Positions 56,556 through 64,000 of a DNA stretch of 64,000 nucleotides are shown here, piece by piece. The stretch covers positions 744,001-808,000 of the forward strand of contig CP136490.1 of NCBI GenBank assembly GCA_032768795.1. The letters run 5' to 3'. A program made the position numbers and the translations under genes. The notes under the pieces are model-generated. The model had not been told where the DNA came from. It ran no database searches and was given only the letters and a program-made list of their open reading frames with translations. The DNA is from Tremella fuciformis. Taxonomy: Eukaryota > Basidiomycota > Tremellomycetes > Tremellales > Tremellaceae. How positions within the stretch are numbered: position 1 is the first letter of the stretch; every line of letters starts with the position of its first letter.

Positions 56556-57866
56556 TCACTGAGGCGGTACTTGCAACAGCATGTTGCCCTGGCTCGCTGG
56601 GACATATGCAACGTTCTTCGAGGTGCTGAGGGAAGACGCTATTGATGTCAGCATCAGCGCAGGGGTGATATCGTGCTTTAAATCCGTGTAGCCGTTCCAG
56701 AAACAGAAGGGCATCGAAGAGACAGCTCACCGATCTCCCGTGCCGCCTCGATCTTCCTGAACTGCACAAAGGCGTCTCCCGCCTTGCTCAAAGCTGCAGA
56801 GATGGTGTGCGCTGCCTCGGCCTCTCCTTCAGCTCTGATAACCGCTGCTTGACGCTCCTGCTCCGCTTTCTCGACCACAAATTTGGCTCGTTCAGCGTCT
56901 TGCTGCGCGATCTGCTTTTGCTCAACCGCAGTGGTAAACTCTTTGCCGAAAGTCATGTGCGTCTAGCAGTCAGCGGCAGTCACGCAAGAATATGCAAGCT
57001 CACGATGGAAACATCCTCTAGCAAGATGTTGAACTCCTTGGCTCGGTTGAGCAAGTCATCCCGGATCCTGGCTGAAACCTGCACATCAGTACTGCTAGAC
57101 TACGCCGCATATGAACATACAATCTCTCGGTTTGTGATCAACTCAGAAGCTGATGCTCAGCATTGACTTGGAGGCACTTTCCCAACCCACCATCGAACTG
57201 CGCCACCGTCGCTTTCAGCACTTCGTTTCCAATCGACGGCAGTACTCTCTCATCATAGCTGTCTATGAGTGTCACGTCAACCACCGATTGAAACCTCCTC
57301 ACTCCAAGCCAAGGTTCTGGTAGATCTTCGGTAGATGGTTCACATCCGGTCTCGACATGACACGCAATGTGAGGGACACCATCTGCATGTCTACAAGGTC
57401 AGTTTCGCCTCCCGGATGATGAGATCGAGTGAGGCCCACCTTTCGATCCTGTCGTAGTCGAGATATTCTATACATCAGACCACGTCCCAGCCAAATTGAG
57501 ATCGACATACCCGAGGCTTGATGCGAACATCGTACAAGATTGCACGCTGAAGGACAGGCACCAAGAAGTGAGTGCCTTCGCCTCGAGCCTGGGGTCAGCC
57601 ATCCGTACTCCTGGATGCACGCCACCGTCTCCTCGAGCACCTTCGACTGCGACATCCGGATAGGCTCGATTCAGCACTCACAGTCTGTTGCACACCGCTG
57701 AACCTGTCGAACAGCACTGCCCGGTATCCTCCCGGAACATCGTAGATCGCCTGCGACGCCAGCGTGCCGCCGATGAACAGCGGCACTAGTATATCAGCTA
57801 TGTCCTGAGGAGGGTGTTGCACCTATACTGACCAATGAGGTTGCCCAGTCGCTGTGCCATGGCCAT
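56556..57866 (-). CDS. PHB1: Prohibitin-1
   Basis: Ten exons: 57833-57866, 57682-57785, 57511-57588, 57440-57467, 57303-57390, 57191-57258, 57121-57149, 57004-57078, 56731-56962 and 56556-56638. They give 272 residues, the normal PHB1 length. N-terminal membrane segment ([17 protein letters not shown]), then [60 protein letters not shown] and the coiled coil [20 protein letters not shown]. It ends with the family's [14 protein letters not shown]. Two exons are 28-29 nt. PHB1 and PHB2 form one hetero-oligomer, and here they are also neighbours. Confidence 0.95.
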
Positions 57867-58525
57867 GATGGACGGGTGAGCGGTTCAAGAGAATGAATCC
57901 AGACGATGATGTACGCCGCCGGCCGATTCAGTGGTCCACCATGAGTTCACGTGACACGGAACCATTTTTGTGCTGTTCGTGGCGGAGAACGCCGCCAGTG
58001 CTGATGAACCGTGCTCCCTGTACGAAAGCAGAGGTGATGGAATGGACCGGTTCCTGAGACCTTCTGGCTCAGAACAGAAGCCGTCGGAGGACTGACAATC
58101 TATGCTTATTCCGACTGCAGCGGACGGAATAGGGCCATGACAGTTGAGTACAACCTTCGCCTCGGTCCTCGTAATCAAAGACCGAGGTGTCCGTTTGGCC
58201 CCACGGCGAGACAATGAACTGTCCTCCACCATGCCCCACAGAGACCCTCCACCTCCACCGTTTCATCGTTGCTCGCCGGTAGCGAGCGGACCCGTGTTCC
58301 GTCGCAGGCATCCGAGCAGCAGCAGCGCAACAGTGGCGGTGGGAGGAGAGACAGGCTTGTAGGCGGTTGGCCACGCAGATCGTCCAAAGGAACCACGCAC
58401 ATGTACTAGCCCGTAGCGAGAAGAAGGGAGGAGGTGGAGGAGGGCAGTGCAGGAAAGACTTAAAACGTTCATGAAGCTTCGACAGGCCGCGCACTAAAAG
58501 GTCAACCTTCACAAAGCCAAACAAG
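57867..58525. promoter_or_regulatory. Divergent promoter of PHB1 and the reductase gene
   Basis: 659 bp; no gene seen. It includes CCTCCACCTCCACC-like and GGAGGTGGAGG-like runs. Confidence 0.45.
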
Positions 58526-59850
58526 ATGTCCTCAGACCCCTTCACCGACCGTATCGTCGTCATCACTGGCCTCACCGGCTTTGTCAGTCTCTCGCCCCGT
58601 GTCGCAGACACTCCTGGCTCTTCAACTCACATGACAGATCGCTCTGCATATCGCCAAGCACTTCTTGGACTTGGGATGCAAAGTCAGAGGGACCGTCCGT
58701 TCGACCGCCAAGGGCGACGCGGTGCTCGCCTTGCCTGCCCTCAAATCGTACGCTGATAGCGGCCGCCTCTCCTACGCGGTCATTGAGGATGTTGCCACAG
58801 GGGACTATACGGAGATCATGCGTGGGGCAGACTACGTGATCCACACGGCTTCTCCAGTGACCTTGTGAGTATCCTCGATGAACGGGCTGTCTTGTTAGAG
58901 CTGACGTCGAGCGACAATTCTATCTCTTGGGAAGGGTACAAGCGTCCCGCACTCGAGGGTGCACGAGCGGTTCACCAATCGGCCGTGAACGCCGGCGCGA
59001 AACACATCATCCAATTATCGTCCCTGGGTAAGTCGTTGACGCTGCCTGCGGTCGAGAATTCGCTGACCGGTAGCGTCGGTGTCTGATTGGATCACTCCTT
59101 TGGAAAAGCAGGAGGGCTGGGTGTACGACGAGAACAGCTGGAATCCCGTGACAGAGGAGCAGGCGGTGAACCTCGAGTCATTCCTGCCCAAAGATCAGCT
59201 GTCGAGGCTTGGCGTGATCCGTTACTGTGCTGGAAAGAAGTTTGCCGAGCTGGCAGTTCTGGACATACAGCAGCAGGCGAAGAAGGAAGGCAAGGAGTAC
59301 AAGTTGACCATTTTGAACCCTCCCAGTGCGTCCGTCTCCCTGTTCCGTCGAACGTCGGACTGATCATCAGCTGTCCTGGGGCCCACGCTTGACGACAACA
59401 CCCCGATCGACAAGCAAGGATGGTCGATCTCGCTCTTCCCGAGCCTTCTGGCTGGCCGCGACAAGCCAGTTCCGGGCGATGCGTTGGTCAACTACGTCGA
59501 TGTGCGTGATCTGATCGTGTCAATGAGCAAGGTCATTGCCAAGGGTGCCGAAGGGCGATATGTCATCCGCGCAGGGAACTACGACATGCAGCTGCTGGCC
59601 GACCGGATCCGTGAGCTCTTCCCCGAGCTAGAGGAGCAGGGACGGGTGGTCAGGGGCACCCCCGGCTTGAAAGGGCCTCGAAACACGCTGGACGCTACCA
59701 AGTCGATCAGAGAGCTGCAGATGACCTGTGAGCATCCTTTGGGTCTGGGTCGAGTTGAGAACTGATTGAGCAGACCGACCACTGGATGAGACGGTCCGGG
59801 ACACGGTGCTCAAGACGCTTGAGGTAGAAGCCAAATTCGCATCGAAGTGA
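58526..59850 (+). CDS. NAD(P)-dependent epimerase/reductase (dihydroflavonol-4-reductase / Gre2-like)
   Basis: Exons 58526-58582, 58638-58864, 58912-59027, 59074-59325, 59371-59727 and 59774-59850 give 361 residues. The Rossmann dinucleotide motif IVVITGLTGFIALHIAKHF is at the N-terminus and the first intron splits it. An extended-SDR pattern follows: DYVIHTASPV, then SLASVSDWI, then the catalytic Y-x3-K as YCAGK. NPPTVLGP and NYVDVRDL are substrate-domain hallmarks. It reduces carbonyl compounds with NADPH or NADH; the substrate is unknown. No signal peptide, so probably cytosolic. Confidence 0.9.
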
Positions 59851-62800
59851 TGCCTGTCAATAGAGATGAGACTCAACCATTGTACACACTGCATGCAAGC
59901 GAATGAGCTTCCGTGACGACCATGGGTCCTTTCGCCACGTTTCTCAGGCGAAACAAGAGCGTCGTCGAGCCAACTCGGCGCTTCTCACACCAACCTCGGC
60001 CCTTCCCACGTCTCTCGTAAGTCTGACAGCCTAGCAAGCCTTGTAATTGTGTTCCATTCGATCCTGTGCCGGCGGACGATCTTGAGCCAAGGACGATCCG
60101 CACATCGCTCTCGTTTTACGCAAGTGGGCCGTGCAAGACTGGTTAGTCACCACTGCCCAGCATGCCGCTTGGCCCTGTGAAAGTGACGAGAGATCTGGAC
60201 GGATGCTGTTTGAAGTCTCTCACGTGTCGTCGCAGTACGGCATGCCCAGCGAGCAGTCGCCGTTGAAGCTGCGCCGCAACTCAGGCCAGCCACGTTGTGC
60301 GACGGCCCCAAATGTCAAGCATCTCCATGTACCGCGTAGCGCGCAGCGAGGAGCTGCTCTGCGCGGCGGTGCAGGATGAGTCAAATTGTCAGGGATGAAT
60401 GAGCAGGTGGATCCGGCGAATCGCCGGACCTGTGCCGACGCCTTACCGTCCCGTCCGACGTGGCGACCGTAGAGTTAGTTTACAGTCTCTTACAGCTGGC
60501 GAGATGGCACGCACGAGAATGCGCGCGCAGCCGAAGAATGAACCGCTGAACAATGGTAACAGGATCCCCGTGTCCCTGATCAATGATCAGAGAGTGACGA
60601 CAGATGGTCCAGGGCTGCATCCGAGGGTTTCGTCAGGGCAGGCGGCACCGAGCCAGCCAGTGTGACTCAGATTACCGTCGGGATCAGGGCAAGAGGCGGC
60701 GCGGGTCTTCGGAAGCGGCCGATACGTGGTGGCATTGCAGAGCGAGTTGAGCGAGCATGCAGCGCAGAGAGAGCCCTTGACGGAAGAGGGTCTGTGACGT
60801 GGACGGCGACCGTCTCTGACTCTGGATCCAGGCGACACACACGCGGACGCTTTGGATCCGAAGGTTGTGCTTGGCAGAGAGAGACAATGGACTCGCGAGA
60901 CGGCGAGCCAACTCTGTCGCGATCAAGGTGCAGCACCACGGACCACGAAACGCACTGCACTCCAGGACAGGAACGCGATTGACACGCGGGACGGGATCGA
61001 CAGCGGCGGCAGCGCCACCTACACCTCTCTATCCCGCTCCCAACTGTTGCCTGTCTCGACAGACCAGCAGCAGAGGAATCGCCGATCAACCTGTCGACCA
61101 AACAATACATCGATCTTCGAAGCCGTGTAGATCTCTCTCTCGTACGTCTTGGAGTGGTGCGACTCCCCGCTCTCCACCGTCCCGACAAAGCCTCTGACAT
61201 CGGTGCACCGAAAACCTCCTCTCCACCACTTCATCAAGCCTCGACGCGCACGAGGACAGGGCGAGTTTTGCCGTGGACCTCGCCGGAGGGTTTAGAGGGT
61301 TCCCGAGGCGTTCAAAGTCGTAATAGCCAGCCTGGGGTTTTTACCCCGAAAGGGCGATCTTCGGAAGCTGCCCTCTTCTCCCCTCTGTCGTCTCGCCCTC
61401 CGACCCCTTGGCCCTTACCCTCCCATCCTCTCCCCCTTTTCCAGCTTTCCAGCTGGCTGTCAGTACCAGCACGCGCAGCGTCGGCCGCCGTCCCGTCTCA
61501 GAGCGAAGATCTCGCTCTTGTCTCTGTCTGTACCTCTCTCACACTGCTCTCCCCTCCTGTCGATCACCCCGACCGGCATTAATCTTGCGTACTCTCTTCC
61601 CCCACGGCGGCCAAATCCGTCCAACCATCCATCTCTCCATCTCTCCATCCACCCGCCCACCCTCGCCGCCAACAAGAACAAGCAACACATTTGATCTTGA
61701 CTGGATTTCTAATTCGCTTCTTGACTGGATTTTTCGAGATATCTGCCCTGGTCAACGAGGAGCGCTTGGACCGCGCGGACGAGGGACACGGACCGACGGC
61801 GACGATCAGTTGGAGTAACGAGGTGAATCAGGGGGCCAAGGGAAAAAGAGAAGAAGCCAAAGAAGGAAACATTTGTCGGCGATCAGAAGCTTGTGACACA
61901 CACGACCCATCTCCGCCCACTTCACATCAATCATCACGCGTCAAAATAAAGGGTGACAGAAGCGACGAGGGACGAGAGCTAGAAGGTCGTGGAGAGCATC
62001 GGACACCTCCCGACTCGTCCGAACAACGGTGAGTCTTGCATCCTGTACCTGGTCGCAACCCCATCCCCCTTTCCCCCTTCCCCCTCCTTTGCCTGTCCAA
62101 TGGTGCCGTACACAGATCCCCTTTCCCCACGCGCGCTCGCGCGGTCGACGGACGGACGACAAAGGGTAGCGTGCGCGCACTAAGTCGTCTTGTTTGATTT
62201 ATCGACGACCACGACCACAACCACCGTCGGTCGGGTCGGTCGGCCCGCGCAATGACAAGATGGGGTTGTCATGATCCTGCTTTTCCGGAAGCCTACTCGC
62301 TCGCCGTCACAAAGGACGAGACCATAACTTTGGGTCGTACCGACTGCGGGATCGTCGTCTGCGGCCTCGCATTGAGATCGAGCCAGAGCGACATCCACCC
62401 ACCGCTTCCCTCCCTCATTCCTGTTACAAATCTAAAATCCTTCGACTTGCTTTCTTCTCTGTCCACCGGCCCTTCTTGAAAGGCATTCAGCTGACGCCAT
62501 TCTCCTCCTCTTCTCCTCCTTCGACACCTCACTTTCGCCAAACTCGACAACCTCTCCCTTGCTGCCGCTCAACCCCCTTTTCCCGCTGCCCCGTCCCACC
62601 CCGTCCTGTCCCACTCCATTCCTATCGAAACGTGGCTGCCTCCTGGCCGTGACGCTGCATTGCCGACCGATCACTCCCCGGGGCGTCACCTTTGGCCATA
62701 TTCCTTGGTGGTGCGCACTGCCTTGTGTCCGCCGCGTGGACGGACATGCTCGCCGTCATTGACGATCGATTGTCATCACCACGCCGATTCGTTTCGCCCC

Positions 62801-63191
62801 TTTACGACCGTCGCTCGTCTGTCCCTCCTTGCCCCGTAACGACTACTCGTTGTCGATCGTGGCGACCTCGACCCTATCGCGCTGTCTACTCGACCATTGC
62901 GTGCCTTGGCGACTGTGCTGCTGCTGGGATCCAACCTCGCCCTCGTAAACTGTCGAGCATCGCCGGTTGATACCTCCTTTCGCCTACCACGGTCCACACA
63001 TACTCTCTGTCCCCTTTCTCTGGTCTGAACGTCGTCCATCATCCCCTTCGTCCCCGCCACGGTCCCCGCTCGCGCCACTGGACTGTCCTTGTGTGCTTTG
63101 CTCGTGCATCGACGGGATTCTCCCCCCGCTTCGCCCCTCTCTGTCATATCTATTCTGGGTCGTTGTCTGGTCGTCGAATTCATCCCGCGCC
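59851..63191 (+). promoter_or_regulatory. 3.3-kb gene-poor region upstream of the last gene
   Basis: No open frame with family resemblance on either strand. It becomes strongly pyrimidine-rich from about 61350 (for example CATCTCTCCATC repeats near 61630), and many short upstream ATG frames lie after 61700. This looks like a long promoter and leader, possibly with leader introns, of a regulated gene. No tRNA, LTR or TIR seen. Confidence 0.4.
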
Positions 63192-64000
63192 ATGCCATAT
63201 CACTACCCTCCCTCACCGCTCACTCGTGAATTTGCCCCGCTCCACTTCTCGGATGACGAAACCGACGGCCATGATTCGACGCCACCCACCCAGGCGCCTA
63301 CAACACCCCAGCAAACCCCGGCTTCATCTGTGACCAGTCCGTGTTGCGCCCATCGAAGACGCCGCTCAGGCGGGTCGCTTTTCGGCGGGCTCTCACTTTC
63401 GCCTCTTTCTCCGGCCGCAAAGCCAGAGCTTGAGTTCATGGCTGGTGCCATGAGCAAAGGGAATGCAATGAGTGATTCGAGCTCCAGTTCAGGTCGACCG
63501 CCACCGCCGTCGCTTCAGCATTCCTACTCGGACTCACCCTCCTCGTCCAGTCCGATTTACGGCAAGATGCTCCCACGCCGTACCTCGCGCTTCGACCCTA
63601 TGGGCCGGGAGGATGAGGAAGACGATGTTCATGGATATGGAGATCTCGGCCGTGCTCACCCCTTACGAAGAGTCAAGGAGGAGGTGCTGGAGAAGGAGAT
63701 GAGGCCAGGCAGTGTTACGCTGCCCAGCATCAAGTCCCTCTTTGGCGCTTCAGGTGAGTCACTCCAAGCTGTGCGGCAGATCAATACTTATCACTTACAG
63801 AGCATCCGCCGACACCTCCAGCTTCTCAGCAAACCCTATTCCATTCTCCGAGTTTGCCTGCCCTTTCACCATCAGGATCGCCCTCGACCGCACGGACATC
63901 TCGGTATTCCTCCTTGGCGACTGTCAGCACAGGCGAAAGATTCTCGATAGACGCCGGCCCGTCAGGATGGTGGGCTCCCGATTTTGACCGCCCATCCCCT
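63192..64000 (+). CDS. Unrecognised Ser/Pro-rich protein, 5' part (runs off window end)
   Basis: Start ATG 63192; exon 1 63192-63753, 47-nt GT-AG intron 63754-63800, then exon 2 open to 64000 (254 residues seen). The in-frame sequence upstream of 63192 is also open, but it lies in a pyrimidine-rich leader and lacks protein-like composition. The visible part is low complexity: Ser/Pro runs, an acidic patch (REDEEDDV), a basic patch (HRRRRSGG) and a short conserved-looking LPSIKSLFGAS near the splice site. This composition is typical of fungal transcription regulators, whose DNA-binding domain would lie beyond the window. Family unknown. Confidence 0.6.

Noticed and set aside
1..64000. CRISPR arrays, bacterial operons, riboswitches or prophage
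   Set aside because: All evidence is eukaryotic (introns, chromatin-targeted retroelements, fungal families); no regularly spaced repeats were seen.

Overview
The window is fungal nuclear DNA, most likely from a basidiomycete (a Tremellomycete-like yeast is a guess, not shown). The reasons are about 96 inferred spliceosomal introns, mostly 41-55 nt with CTGAC/CTAAC-type branch sites, tightly packed genes on both strands, fungal wall enzymes with GPI or transmembrane tails, fungal bZIP and Zn2Cys6 regulators, and chromodomain Ty3, Ty1/copia and pogo-type transposons. Exon structures were worked out by hand from splice consensus, reading phase and family knowledge. Every complete gene model given as a join sums to a multiple of three.

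Region 1 (1-1717) holds the 5' part of an unrecognised minus-strand gene that runs off the window, plus its upstream DNA. Region 2 (1718-23737) is a nested transposon island. A long Ty3-type chromovirus ('element 1', 1718-21813, 758-bp LTRs, TSD GCAAG) has been broken by two later insertions. One is a reverse-oriented, pol-deleted relative ('element 2', 4989-9965, TSD AATCC) inside its protease domain. The other is an intact reverse-oriented copia element (14018-19071, TSD ACTCC) inside a third gene. That third gene (ORF3) lies between pol and the 3' LTR, in sense orientation, and reads as seven exons separated by six introns, all in phase 1. This is the most unusual feature of the window. An intact pogo/Fot1-like DNA transposon with perfect 40-bp TIRs (21826-23735) sits 12 bp beyond element 1.

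Region 3 (24.4-64 kb) is ordinary gene-rich DNA: GH5 exo-beta-glucanase, type I DnaJ, Alba-domain protein, CCT5, fructose-1,6-bisphosphatase, membrane-anchored GH16 glucanase, RPN3, a SulP-STAS-cNMP transporter, a GPI-type GH13 protein lacking the region-I histidine, a CsbD-like protein, a questin-oxidase-like protein, a Yap-type bZIP, a Zn2Cys6 regulator, PHB2 and PHB1 in tandem, an NAD(P)-dependent reductase and, at the edge, the start of an unrecognised Ser/Pro-rich protein. Themes are cell-wall glucan processing (GH5, GH16, GH13), protein folding and turnover (DnaJ, CCT5, RPN3) and the mitochondrial prohibitin complex (both subunits adjacent). GC-AG introns cluster in the 26.7-32.9 kb stretch.
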